Positions 1-7,158 of a stretch of DNA of 33,489 bases are shown here, piece after piece. Under the pieces are notes generated by a model that was given only the letters and a program-made list of their open reading frames with translations, searched no databases and had not been told where the DNA came from. The position numbers and the translations under genes were made by a program. The stretch covers positions 1 through 33,489 of the forward strand of contig JANQJZ010000041.1 of assembly GCA_028281365.1 (NCBI GenBank). The letters run 5' to 3'. Position 1 is the stretch's first letter; every line of letters begins with the position of its first letter. Source of the DNA: Gammaproteobacteria bacterium (GTDB taxonomy: Bacteria > Pseudomonadota > Gammaproteobacteria > Eutrophobiales > Eutrophobiaceae).

Positions 1-95
1 GTAGACATCAATTCTTGTGTTAAAGAACTAAACCAGCGCCAGGACTGGTTTAAAAAAATCGTTTTGCCTATTGACAGACAGGGGTCATATAGATG

Positions 96-551
96 TTAGG
101 TGACCTTTCCCCAAGCAGCAGCCATCAAATCAAACCCCTGCTGCCAACCTTCTTCACTAGCACAAGTGGAACCAGGTAAAAGTGTTCGTAATTCGCTTGC
201 AATATCCTCACCGGACTGCACAAACGTGACAACACAACCCGTCTCTTCTGGAATAATTGTAATGGAAATGATGTCACTGTTCGGTGAAAACTGCGGCATC
301 GCATATGTATACTGGAGTCGATGAGGACGATCAATTTCTAGGTACTCACCAGTCGCCGTATACACTGTTTCTTCTTCTCTACGAATGATTGTCCAACGAC
401 CGCCGACTCGTAAGTCAATGTCAAAAGTCGTCTGATCCGTCCACCACACGCGCATCGACTCCGGCTTTGTGAATGTATCGAATACGACTTCCGGTGCAAC
501 GTCGAACTTACGGACAATTCGTAGAGAGGGCGTTTCTATAGCTTTAGTCAT
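96..551 (-). CDS. SRPBCC / AHSA1-family protein (cassette gene)
   Basis: A 151-residue protein with the features of the AHSA1 branch of the START/SRPBCC superfamily: an N-terminal strand with VRKFDVAPEVVFDTFTKPE, then VWWTDQ and GGRWTI, and a C-terminal helix with EEGWQQGFDLM. Family members form a helix-grip fold with a hydrophobic cavity; the ligand here is unknown. The open frame can be extended upstream to 602, but that extension lies inside the attC site. I therefore chose the ATG at 551, which begins 21 bases into the cassette. The stop codon TAA lies inside the terminal core ACCTAAC (95-101). Base composition appears more GC-rich than the neighbouring cassettes, which fits independent acquisition. 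Confidence 0.8.
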   Translation of the reverse strand: MTKAIETPSLRIVRKFDVAPEVVFDTFTKPESMRVWWTDQTTFDIDLRVGGRWTIIRREEETVYTATGEYLEIDRPHRLQYTYAMPQFSPNSDIISITIIPEETGCVVTFVQSGEDIASELRTLLPGSTCASEEGWQQGFDLMAAAWGKVT

Positions 552-571
552 ATTGTTCGGTGTTATTTGTC

Positions 572-634
572 GCCTAACGGTTGAACTCGCGGGTACGAGC
601 ATTGCAAGCGTCCGTGTGGAGTGATTGGTTATGC
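572..634 (-). other. attC recombination site 1
   Basis: A 63-bp site. On the minus strand it runs from core GCATAAC (634-628) to a perfect GTTAGGC core (578-572). Its flanks are nearly identical to those of the site at 1075-1135: the plus strand of both carries GGTTGAACTC on one side and GTGGAGTGATTGGTTA on the other. The stop codon of the hicB gene is inside the GCATAAC core. Confidence 0.85.
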
Positions 635-841
635 AGCGACTTCGATGATTTCGATGCTGGAGGCAGGTTCGGGAATGCTCTCACCATCTTCCTTGAGACC
701 TTGAATATGGAATTCTATTGCTTCGTGGATGAGCCGTAAGGCGTCTTCTCTGGTTTTCCCAGCGGCAATACACCCAGGCAAATCAGGCACATAGGCCCCA
801 TAGCTGGATTCGCCTTTTTCTATTACGACTGCGTATTTCAT
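629..841 (-). CDS. hicB: HicB-family antitoxin
   Basis: A 70-residue protein of the short HicB type: MKYAVVIEKGESSYGAYVPDLPG with the conserved Y-x-P-D-L-P-G turn, followed by a T-x-E-D-A helix and EAIEFHI. HicB antitoxins have a partly degraded RNase H-like fold and block the cognate HicA ribonuclease. This form lacks the C-terminal helix-turn-helix or ribbon-helix-helix extension of longer HicB proteins, so DNA-binding autoregulation is not evident. It sits 10 bases downstream of hicA on the same strand and in the same cassette. Its stop codon overlaps the attC core, so the cassette contains the pair and almost nothing else. Confidence 0.9.
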   Translation of the reverse strand: MKYAVVIEKGESSYGAYVPDLPGCIAAGKTREDALRLIHEAIEFHIQGLKEDGESIPEPASSIEIIEVAA

Positions 842-851
842 AGAATTAATC

Positions 852-1040
852 TCATTTCTTTAACCCAGATTGTTTAAGTATGGCATTTAAAGTGCCTTTT
901 GGCACCTCAATGCTGGGTTTACCAGCGACCGTCACAGTGCCTGATTTTATTGGATGTTTATGTTGTCGATGGCTACCTCTGGCTCTAACCGGATACCAAC
1001 CATCTTCTTCGAGCATTTTGAGTAGTTCCTTTACTTTCAT
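852..1040 (-). CDS. hicA: HicA-family mRNA interferase toxin
   Basis: A 62-residue HicA toxin with a double-stranded-RNA-binding-like fold. The N-terminal helix MKVKELLKMLEEDGW leads to the G-S-H motif (His24, the catalytic histidine of the family) and then to T-V-x-G-K-P-S and a C-terminal helix GTLNAILKQSGL. HicA enzymes cleave mRNA and stop growth until neutralised by HicB. The toxin gene is first and the antitoxin second, the usual hicAB order. The start ATG at 1040 lies 41 bases inside the cassette. No strong ribosome binding site is visible. Confidence 0.92.
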   Translation of the reverse strand: MKVKELLKMLEEDGWYPVRARGSHRQHKHPIKSGTVTVAGKPSIEVPKGTLNAILKQSGLKK

Positions 1041-1074
1041 ATTACATAAATTTATCTATAGCTTATTCGTCGCT

Positions 1075-1135
1075 GCATAACGGTTGAACTCATGGGTGCC
1101 GCTTTGCGGCGTCCATGTGGAGTGATTGGTTAGCT
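1075..1135 (-). other. attC recombination site 2
   Basis: A 61-bp site. On the minus strand it runs from AGCTAAC (1135-1129) to GTTATGC (1081-1075). Between the cores is an imperfect palindrome: ATGGGTGCCGC and GCGGCGTCCAT on the plus strand form a stem with a TTT loop, and two unpaired bases interrupt the outer stem. Unpaired extrahelical bases are the hallmark by which integron integrases recognise the folded attC strand. Confidence 0.88.
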
Positions 1136-1894
1136 GGCTTTGATATTATAAAATTTAATTGCATTTTCTGAGAATACTTTTTTTGCCGCATTTGGTCCCA
1201 ATGTATCAGAAATCAATGGAATATCTGAATTTTGAAAGGCTGTAGACGCTCTTGTCGAAGGCAAATCTGTGCCAAACATTAATGAATCTGGATGAGTATT
1301 ATAGATTTCTCTAATTGCTTGAGCAGGATCAAAATCTATTCGGCCAAACCCCGTTGCTTTCACTTTAACGCCTTTTTCGACTAACATTAATAAATTTTTG
1401 AAGCCTGATTTTTTAAGACCAAGATGATCGATGCTAACAGCAGGAAGTTTATTTATTGTTATTGATAGTTCAGATAAATCCTCCGAATTTAGATAAAGCT
1501 CAACATGCCAGCCAACAAGCTCATAAATTCGATTTGCCATTGTTTCTAAGTATTTTATTGATTCTGAACCTCCTCGATACAGGTTGAATCGAACACCAGC
1601 AATGCCTGATTTGTTCAAGTTTATTATTTCATCGTCAGTTACTGTATGAGATAGATTAAGGATGCCTTTGAAGTTAATGCCTAATTTATCTATTGCTGCT
1701 AACAGGTAATCTTGGTTATATGCTTGAAAAGAGCCAGAAACAATTACGCCCCCTAAAATATTAAACTCAGATAATCTTTCGCGATAGTTCTCGGCCGTAA
1801 ATGATTCTGGAATAAAGCCATTATTACTTACCAGCGGGAAATTTTTGTCAATGATATGGAGATGACTATCAAAGATTTCAAGTTCATAAGTCAT
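1130..1894 (-). CDS. amidohydrolase-family protein, 2-pyrone-4,6-dicarboxylate lactonase-like (cassette gene)
   Basis: A 254-residue protein of the amidohydrolase-2 (LigI-like) TIM-barrel family. It has the N-terminal metal or substrate motif D-S-H-L-H (His11, His13) in the first strand, a G-V-R-F-N strand near the middle, S-I-D-H-L-G, and a C-terminal M-F-G-T-D-L-P strand whose Asp is the usual catalytic residue. Members hydrolyse lactones or related C-O and C-N bonds; the substrate here cannot be told. It fills its own cassette (1081-1920): the start codon is about 26 bases from one boundary and the stop codon is inside the other core. Codon use looks more AT-rich than in the SRPBCC cassette. 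Confidence 0.82.
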   Translation of the reverse strand: MTYELEIFDSHLHIIDKNFPLVSNNGFIPESFTAENYRERLSEFNILGGVIVSGSFQAYNQDYLLAAIDKLGINFKGILNLSHTVTDDEIINLNKSGIAGVRFNLYRGGSESIKYLETMANRIYELVGWHVELYLNSEDLSELSITINKLPAVSIDHLGLKKSGFKNLLMLVEKGVKVKATGFGRIDFDPAQAIREIYNTHPDSLMFGTDLPSTRASTAFQNSDIPLISDTLGPNAAKKVFSENAIKFYNIKAS

Positions 1895-1914
1895 AAGTAA
1901 AATTTTCTAAAGAC

Positions 1915-1977
1915 AGCTAACGATGGAATTAACGGGCGTACCGCTTAGACGCGCCCTGGTTAAATAAGTTGTTAGGT
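1915..1977 (-). other. attC recombination site 3
   Basis: A 63-bp site. On the minus strand it runs from ACCTAAC (1977-1971) to GTTAGCT (1921-1915). Its interior can fold through TTAAC-GGGCG pairing with CGCCC-TGGTTAA. Its sequence between the cores is unlike sites 1 and 2, so the array contains at least two attC sequence types. Confidence 0.85.
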
Positions 1978-1996
1978 TGCCTTAATAGATAAAAAA

Positions 1997-2293
1997 TCAT
2001 GTGACGATAAACCTATGTAAAAGATAAAGTAACGGGCCAAATGAACCCATAAAAATTGAAATTATTATATAAATTGTAACCCAGACTAACGAAATACCAA
2101 CTTCTATTGCATCATACACCATGATGATGCATAGGATTGTGATTGCGATGTATAAGTCGACGGCAACTTGACGGCTTGGCCCCGTTTTTAAAATGCTACG
2201 ACAAAACGCCATATAACCTCCTGCTTTGCGGCCAACATAAAAAGTATAAATGCCAAATGCAATAATGACTAAAATAAGAAGGGCTTCAATCAT
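1997..2293 (-). CDS. small membrane protein, DUF2834-like (cassette gene)
   Basis: A 98-residue protein with three probable membrane segments at roughly residues 2-20, 45-66 and 70-92. The C-terminal segment ends in G-S-F-G-P-L-L-Y-L-L, which resembles DUF2834 membrane proteins of unknown function; that match is from memory and moderate. An acidic residue (Asp46) sits at the start of the second segment. It is the only gene in the cassette 1921-2335, beginning about 42 bases inside the boundary. Function unknown. Confidence 0.65.
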   Translation of the reverse strand: MIEALLILVIIAFGIYTFYVGRKAGGYMAFCRSILKTGPSRQVAVDLYIAITILCIIMVYDAIEVGISLVWVTIYIIISIFMGSFGPLLYLLHRFIVT

Positions 2294-2329
2294 ATTGTTA
2301 TTTGTTATTCAAATTAATTTCAAATGGCA

Positions 2330-2336
2330 GCCTAAC
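2330..2336 (-). other. cassette boundary core site (GTTAGGC)
   Basis: The plus strand GCCTAAC is a perfect GTTRRRY core on the minus strand. It marks the upstream edge of the first cassette in reading direction. Beyond it (2337 onwards) there is no clear second core or palindrome within 100 bases, so it could be the attI end of the array or a degenerate site. Confidence 0.6.
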
Positions 2337-2366
2337 AGTATATTAACGAGTCGATTGTCGGATAAT

Positions 2367-2395
2367 ATTATATAGAGGATTTGAAACAAGCATAA
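2367..2395 (-). promoter_or_regulatory. candidate promoter reading into the cassette array
   Basis: On the minus strand a perfect -10 hexamer TATAAT (2372-2367) lies 17 bases after a weak -35 TTATGC (2395-2390). The predicted start near 2360 is about 25 bases before the first cassette boundary, the position of a cassette promoter (Pc). Inference from sequence only; AT-rich DNA yields chance -10 boxes. Confidence 0.35.
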
Positions 2396-2464
2396 TGGAA
2401 AACTCTTTATTATAAATTTGAAGTATAATAACTACTTATTTCAATTAGTTATCTTTTATCAAAT

Positions 2465-3235
2465 ATGTTACTTAATTTTCAGGAATACGGCCGTGGTAGG
2501 CCTGTTATTATCTTGCATGGTTTATTTGGTTCTGCGCGTAACTGGCAAGGTATTGCACGAAGCCTGGGAAACTCCCATTACATCATTACGCCTGATTTAC
2601 GTAATCATGGACAATCACCGCATGTTGATGACATGTCTTATATTGAAATGGCAAATGATGTGATCACGATTATTGATAAATTAAATCTGGAAGATGTCAT
2701 TCTGATTGGTCACAGTATGGGCGGCAAAGCTGCCATGACGGCAGCGTTAAACTATCCGGATCGATTTTCTGCAATAGTTGTGGTTGATATTGCACCTGTA
2801 GACTATGAACACAACTTCAGCATATTGGTTAATGCAATGAATTCATTATCGCTACATACTTTAAAATCCCGTACGGAAGCGGAAACAGAATTAAAGAAAA
2901 CTATTAATGAATTAGGTGTTATTCAATTTATATTACAAAACCTTGTCCGGGCAGGAGATAGTTTTCAATGGCGGCTTAACCTGGAAGGAATTACTAATAA
3001 TCTGGATTCACTACTTGAATTTCCGAAAGAACTGGAAAGCTTTTCCTGTCGTTTACCAACCCTTTTTCTTGGTGGCGCTGAATCTGATTACATCTTGAGT
3101 AACCACAACCCCAGGATATTTCAATATTTTCCTGCTGCGGAAATTACCATGGTCGATGGTGCCGGACATTGGGTACATGCTGAAAAACCAAAGGAATTTT
3201 TAAAAGAAATTAATACCTTTATAAACTGTGTATGA
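2465..3235 (+). CDS. ybfF: alpha/beta hydrolase, YbfF-like esterase
   Basis: A 256-residue alpha/beta hydrolase. The oxyanion region is V-I-I-L-H-G-L-F-G-S near residues 14-23, the nucleophile elbow is G-H-S-M-G-G with Ser84, and the catalytic His is in G-A-G-H-W-V-H-A-E near the C-terminus. The string L-R-N-H-G-Q-S-P is typical of YbfF/ABHD11-type esterases, which act on short acyl esters or thioesters; the natural substrate is uncertain. It is the first chromosomal gene to the right of the cassette array and divergent from it. A TATAAT at 2424-2429 could serve as its -10. A weak terminator and 61 bases separate it from argG. Confidence 0.85.
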   Translation: MLLNFQEYGRGRPVIILHGLFGSARNWQGIARSLGNSHYIITPDLRNHGQSPHVDDMSYIEMANDVITIIDKLNLEDVILIGHSMGGKAAMTAALNYPDRFSAIVVVDIAPVDYEHNFSILVNAMNSLSLHTLKSRTEAETELKKTINELGVIQFILQNLVRAGDSFQWRLNLEGITNNLDSLLEFPKELESFSCRLPTLFLGGAESDYILSNHNPRIFQYFPAAEITMVDGAGHWVHAEKPKEFLKEINTFINCV

Positions 3236-3248
3236 CTATTGATAGTTT

Positions 3249-3279
3249 CGCTCCAACCGCTAGAATGAGCGCCTTTTTT
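3249..3279 (+). terminator. weak terminator-like hairpin between ybfF and argG
   Basis: CGCTC (3249-3253) pairs with GAGCG (3267-3271) around a 13-base loop and is followed by CCTTTTTT. The stem is only 5 bp, so termination is probably partial; it could also act as a leader structure for argG. Confidence 0.4.
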
Positions 3280-3296
3280 ATATTTGAAAACAATTA

Positions 3297-4508
3297 ATGA
3301 GCAAGACAAACATAAACAAAGTTGTTTTAGCCTACTCTGGTGGACTGGATACCTCGGTTATTCTTACCTGGTTGAAGGATACCTATGATTGTGAGGTGGT
3401 GACCTTTACGGCTGATATCGGCCAGGGCGAAGAAGTCGAACCGGCACGGGCAAAAGCTGAACAACTCAGTGTGAAGGAAATATACATTGAAGACCTGACC
3501 GAAGAATTTGTCAGTGACTTTGTCTTTCCCATGTTTCGGGCCAATACTATTTATGAAGGTGAATATCTGCTTGGTACTTCGATTGCCAGACCATTGATTG
3601 CCAAGCGCCTTGTAGAAATTGCGAATGAAACCGACGCGGATGCCATTGCGCATGGCGCAACGGGTAAAGGTAATGATCAGGTTCGATTCGAACTTGGCGC
3701 GTATGCATTAAAACCCGATATAAAGATTATTGCCCCCTGGCGAGAATGGGACTTAAACTCACGGGAAAAATTACTTGATTATGCAGAACAAAATGGGATT
3801 CCGGTTGAAGCCAAAAGAAAGACCGGCTCACCCTATTCTATGGATGCTAACCTGTTACATATCTCTTATGAAGGTGGCGAACTGGAAGACCCCTGGTTTG
3901 AACCTGAAGATTCCATGTGGCGTTGGACTGTTTCTCCTGAAACTGCGCCTGATGATGCAGAGACTATTGAACTTGAATTCAAACAAGGTGATCCAGTTGC
4001 GTTAAACGGTAAATCATTATCTCCCGCTGCCTTACTAAAGACGCTTAACGAGTTGGGTGGCAAACATGGTATTGGCCGGGATGATATTGTTGAAAATAGA
4101 TACGTCGGCATGAAATCTCGAGGCTGTTATGAAACACCTGGTGGAACAATCTTATTAAAAGCGCATCGTGCAATGGAATCATTAACCATGGACCGCGAGG
4201 TCATGCATCTTAAAGATGAATTAATGCCTCGATATGCAGAGATGATCTACAACGGTTACTGGTGGAGTCCGGAAAGAAAAGCCCTTCAAACTTTAATTGA
4301 CGAAACCCAAAAACCTGTCAACGGTACTGTTCGTTTAAAATTATTTAAAGGTAACGCCATCATTACGGGTCGCAAATCAACGACAGATAGTTTGTTTGAT
4401 GAATCGATTGCTACTTTTGAAGACGATGCTGGTGCTTATAATCAAAAAGATGCAGAAGGCTTCATTAAACTCAATGCATTACGTCTAAAGCTTCAATCGA
4501 AAAACTAA
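3297..4508 (+). CDS. argG: argininosuccinate synthase
   Basis: A 403-residue protein, full length for the shorter bacterial ArgG type. It catalyses ATP-dependent joining of citrulline and aspartate to argininosuccinate, the penultimate step of arginine synthesis, in the cytoplasm. The ATP-pyrophosphatase P-loop S-G-G-L-D-T-S is at residues 14-20. Family strings [14 protein letters not shown] and the W-R-E-W-D region follow. The protein ends with a C-terminal oligomerisation helix. The ATG start has no strong Shine-Dalgarno sequence. The gene is followed by a good intrinsic terminator and appears to be a single transcription unit. Confidence 0.97.
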   Translation: MSKTNINKVVLAYSGGLDTSVILTWLKDTYDCEVVTFTADIGQGEEVEPARAKAEQLSVKEIYIEDLTEEFVSDFVFPMFRANTIYEGEYLLGTSIARPLIAKRLVEIANETDADAIAHGATGKGNDQVRFELGAYALKPDIKIIAPWREWDLNSREKLLDYAEQNGIPVEAKRKTGSPYSMDANLLHISYEGGELEDPWFEPEDSMWRWTVSPETAPDDAETIELEFKQGDPVALNGKSLSPAALLKTLNELGGKHGIGRDDIVENRYVGMKSRGCYETPGGTILLKAHRAMESLTMDREVMHLKDELMPRYAEMIYNGYWWSPERKALQTLIDETQKPVNGTVRLKLFKGNAIITGRKSTTDSLFDESIATFEDDAGAYNQKDAEGFIKLNALRLKLQSKN

Positions 4509-4521
4509 TCATATCGATAAG

Positions 4522-4544
4522 GCGTTTATCTAAAACGCTTTTTT
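4522..4544 (+). terminator. intrinsic terminator of argG
   Basis: GCGTTT (4522-4527) pairs perfectly with AAACGC (4533-4538) around a 5-base loop and is followed directly by six T residues. It lies 13 bases after the argG stop codon. Confidence 0.8.
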
Positions 4545-4565
4545 AATTCCCTTTATTTATCTCTT

Positions 4566-4585
4566 TATGTGAAATATTTCACATA
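4566..4585 (+). promoter_or_regulatory. CRP-type binding site 1 (perfect 20-bp palindrome)
   Basis: TGTGA-AATATT-TCACA (4568-4583) matches the CRP/Vfr consensus TGTGA-N6-TCACA exactly, and symmetry extends to 20 bp (4566-4585). It lies 123 bases upstream of the GTG start of the GGDEF-EAL gene and shortly after the argG terminator. Confidence 0.65.
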
Positions 4586-4609
4586 GATTACGGTATTAAC
4601 TCATCACAG

Positions 4610-4625
4610 TGTGAACGTTGTCACA
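4610..4625 (+). promoter_or_regulatory. CRP-type binding site 2
   Basis: TGTGA-ACGTTG-TCACA matches TGTGA-N6-TCACA exactly. Its centre (4617.5) is 42.0 bp from the centre of site 1 (4575.5), four helical turns, so both sites face the same side of DNA. If site 2 acts as a class II site at -41.5, transcription would start near 4659, and the hexamer TATGCT at 4647-4652 would be the -10. Confidence 0.65.
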
Positions 4626-4707
4626 AGCATAATTTCATATTAAATATATGCTTTAACCAGTAAAGAATATAGAAAATTATAATAGCGGTAATTTAAAGGT
4701 TAATAAC

Positions 4708-7155
4708 GTGTCTACTGAAAATTTATATGAGAATAATCTTGAGATTCAAATCCCGACAGAACAGAATGGGCTTGAATATCATGAACAATCATTAGTTCAT
4801 CCTGCTGAAAACAGTAATCGGGATCTGCACTACCTGTACCAACTGGCACCTTCAGGTATTATTCTTTCTATTGTTGCAGCTGTTCTGGTGTTTTGGTTTA
4901 TCCTGCCTGCAGTACCGGACTACTTATATATTCCCTGGTTAACATTCGTACTTTTAACCGCACTGGTTCACACACATATCGTAAAGGAATTTACCAAACA
5001 CAAGAATACAATACATATTAATAATCAGTGGGCAATCTACAATACATTTATAACAGGCGTAACTGCATTAACTTTCAGTGTAGGCTATTTACTTTTTTTA
5101 CCTTTACTTGATGGTTTTACACAAATTGTTTTACTGCTGATCCTGGCAACGATGACAGTCGCTTACTTACCAATCCTGTCTGTCTTTTTGCCTTCCTATA
5201 CCATATTAATATCGGCTTTTATTATTCCTCTCGTATTCTGGATATATTCCTTACCGCCTGAAACAGCTTATCCAGCTGCGGCATTACTAACTATAAGTTA
5301 TTGTACATTACTGGTCGCGGCAGCTTATTATTCGAAAACGTTACGCGAAATATTCAACCGAACAGGACTGGAAAACAAAAAAGTTAAGGTTCTTTATGAC
5401 ATTATTGAAAAATCCAGGTTACTTAACGACAAGTTAAAAAAAGAGATAGAAGAACAGGCAACAAGCAAAGAAAAAGTTTTTCATCAGAAAGAACTTGCGG
5501 AAATCACGTTACAGTCTATCGGTGAAGGGGTTATTTCAACAGACGCATTTGGAAAAATAAAATATGTTAACCCTGTCGCAGAGGTCTACATCGGTAGAAC
5601 GGCTAATGAAATAAAGAACAAGCATCTTTTATCCATAGTCAAACTTGTCGATAAACCAAGTAATCTGGAATTACTCGATCCGGTCAAACAATGTCTGGAT
5701 TCTGGTTGTCCGGTATCCAGTAATGAAAATTCTACACTAATTCGACGAGATGGACTGGAATACGCTATCGACTATAACACGACACCGATACTCGATAAGA
5801 ACAAACAAATAACCGGTTCTGTCATGGTTTTTCGGGATGTTACAGAAAAAAGAAACATGGAAAGAAATCTGGATTGGCAGGCAAAACATGATCCTTTAAC
5901 CGGCTTAATTAACCGTCGTGAATTTGACTATCGTCTGAATAGGATAATCACCAAGGAGAATGATTCCAATCGTGTACATGCGTTTTGCTATATTGACCTG
6001 GATCATTTCAAGCTGGTTAATGACAGTTGCGGTCATCAGGCAGGCGATGAACTTTTACAAATGATTGCAAATCGTTTAAAGAAAATAACACGTGATACAG
6101 ATACCCTGGCCCGGCTTGGCGGCGATGAATTCGCGATTATTATGTACAGTTGTAACCTGGATAAAGCGAAATTAATTGCTGAAATATTTCGTGAAGAAGT
6201 ATTTAAAACACGCTATCAATGGCATGAAAAAACTTTTACGGTATCTGCAAGTATTGGCATCGTACCATTGGATATTTCATCAGAAAATATTACCGAAATA
6301 AGAAGAATGGCGGATACCGCCTGTTATAGGGCTAAACGTGCTGGCGGCAACCGCGTTGAAATCTATGATCCTGATATTGCCGAAAGAAACGAGAATAACA
6401 GTGAATTAATATTATTACAGGATATTCAAACTAATATTGATAAGGAAACCTTCAAATTATTTACACAGAAAATAAAACCGCTGGATGATTTCAATGACAT
6501 TATCTTTCATGAAGTTCTCCTTAGAATGATAAAAGATAATGATGATATATTGACCGCAAATCAATTTATCCCTTTGGCCGAAACCTATCATATGCTTGAC
6601 CGGATTGATCAATGGGTATTCAAGGTCATCATGGAAATGATCGCTTATGGAAATCCGTTGTTTAATGAAGCACACATGATAAGCATGAACTTGTCACAAC
6701 AATCTATTATTAATGGTAAATTTATAAACTACGCCACCGAAATGTTCAGTGACTATGATATTCCTGCAGGTAATATCTGTTTTGAGGTTAAACAACCTCA
6801 ATTTTATGGAAATATGGAAAAGTTTAAGAGCTTTATTACACTGATGAAACGTCAAGGCTGCCGAATCGCGCTGGATGAATTTAATTACAACTCCACAAGT
6901 GTAAAAACTGTAAAAGGTTTATCAATCGATTACATAAAACTGGATGCGAGACAATTCCCGCAACTAAATAAAGAACAGGATTTCAATTATCAATTAGTCA
7001 ATTGCATTAATGAAATAAATCACCTGGCTGGTGCTCAAACGATAATGAAATGTGTTGAAAACGAAGAAGTTATAAATATGTATTACGATTTAGGTATTGA
7101 TTATGTACAAGGTTGCGCAATTTTGGCGCCTCAACTGGTAAATAATACCGGTTAA
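4708..7155 (+). CDS. membrane PAS-GGDEF-EAL protein (cyclic-di-GMP turnover)
   Basis: An 815-residue protein. About six hydrophobic segments span residues 48-210, followed by a coiled-coil-like stretch (220-260), a PAS domain (about 262-385), a GGDEF domain (about 390-555) and an EAL domain (about 570-812). The GGDEF motif is intact at 471-475 and is preceded at exactly five residues by an inhibitory R-D-T-D site, so it is probably an active, product-inhibited diguanylate cyclase. The EAL domain is degraded: E-V-L at 602-604 is kept, but the usual D-D-F-G is D-E-F-N (723-726) and A-E-G-V-E has become M-K-C-V-E, with Lys781 replacing a metal-binding Glu. Phosphodiesterase activity is therefore doubtful and it may bind c-di-GMP instead. 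The GTG start has AAAGGT upstream. Two CRP-type sites precede it. The gene ends 3 bp from the convergent antiporter gene. Confidence 0.93.
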   Translation: MSTENLYENNLEIQIPTEQNGLEYHEQSLVHPAENSNRDLHYLYQLAPSGIILSIVAAVLVFWFILPAVPDYLYIPWLTFVLLTALVHTHIVKEFTKHKNTIHINNQWAIYNTFITGVTALTFSVGYLLFLPLLDGFTQIVLLLILATMTVAYLPILSVFLPSYTILISAFIIPLVFWIYSLPPETAYPAAALLTISYCTLLVAAAYYSKTLREIFNRTGLENKKVKVLYDIIEKSRLLNDKLKKEIEEQATSKEKVFHQKELAEITLQSIGEGVISTDAFGKIKYVNPVAEVYIGRTANEIKNKHLLSIVKLVDKPSNLELLDPVKQCLDSGCPVSSNENSTLIRRDGLEYAIDYNTTPILDKNKQITGSVMVFRDVTEKRNMERNLDWQAKHDPLTGLINRREFDYRLNRIITKENDSNRVHAFCYIDLDHFKLVNDSCGHQAGDELLQMIANRLKKITRDTDTLARLGGDEFAIIMYSCNLDKAKLIAEIFREEVFKTRYQWHEKTFTVSASIGIVPLDISSENITEIRRMADTACYRAKRAGGNRVEIYDPDIAERNENNSELILLQDIQTNIDKETFKLFTQKIKPLDDFNDIIFHEVLLRMIKDNDDILTANQFIPLAETYHMLDRIDQWVFKVIMEMIAYGNPLFNEAHMISMNLSQQSIINGKFINYATEMFSDYDIPAGNICFEVKQPQFYGNMEKFKSFITLMKRQGCRIALDEFNYNSTSVKTVKGLSIDYIKLDARQFPQLNKEQDFNYQLVNCINEINHLAGAQTIMKCVENEEVINMYYDLGIDYVQGCAILAPQLVNNTG

Positions 7156-7158
7156 TAC

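Larger units (their letters stand above)
95..2336 (-). mobile_element. integron-type gene cassette array without visible integrase
   Basis: Four consecutive minus-strand units are each bounded by 7-base core sites of the form GTTRRRY (cassette start) and RYYYAAC (cassette end). The boundaries fall at about 577/578, 1080/1081, 1920/1921 and 2335/2336. In each unit the core at the start is complementary, or nearly so, to the core at the end, as expected when a circular cassette is integrated: GTTATGC with GCATAAC (hicAB unit), GTTAGCT with AGCTAAC (amidohydrolase unit), GTTAGGC with ACCTAAC (the outer two). Genes start close to one boundary and three of the stop codons lie inside the terminal core, which is typical of cassettes. 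No integron integrase (tyrosine recombinase) gene is present in the window, so this is either an integrase-less attC cluster or the end of an array that continues leftwards. Confidence 0.8.

Noticed and set aside
30-53. Hairpin TAAACCAG/CTGGTTTA followed by A residues as a terminator
   Set aside because: The poly-A/T tract is on the wrong side for a minus-strand terminator, and no plus-strand gene ends here.
552-602. Upstream extension of the SRPBCC gene to an ATG at 602
   Set aside because: The extension lies across the attC site, outside the cassette; the ATG at 551 matches the start of the conserved domain.
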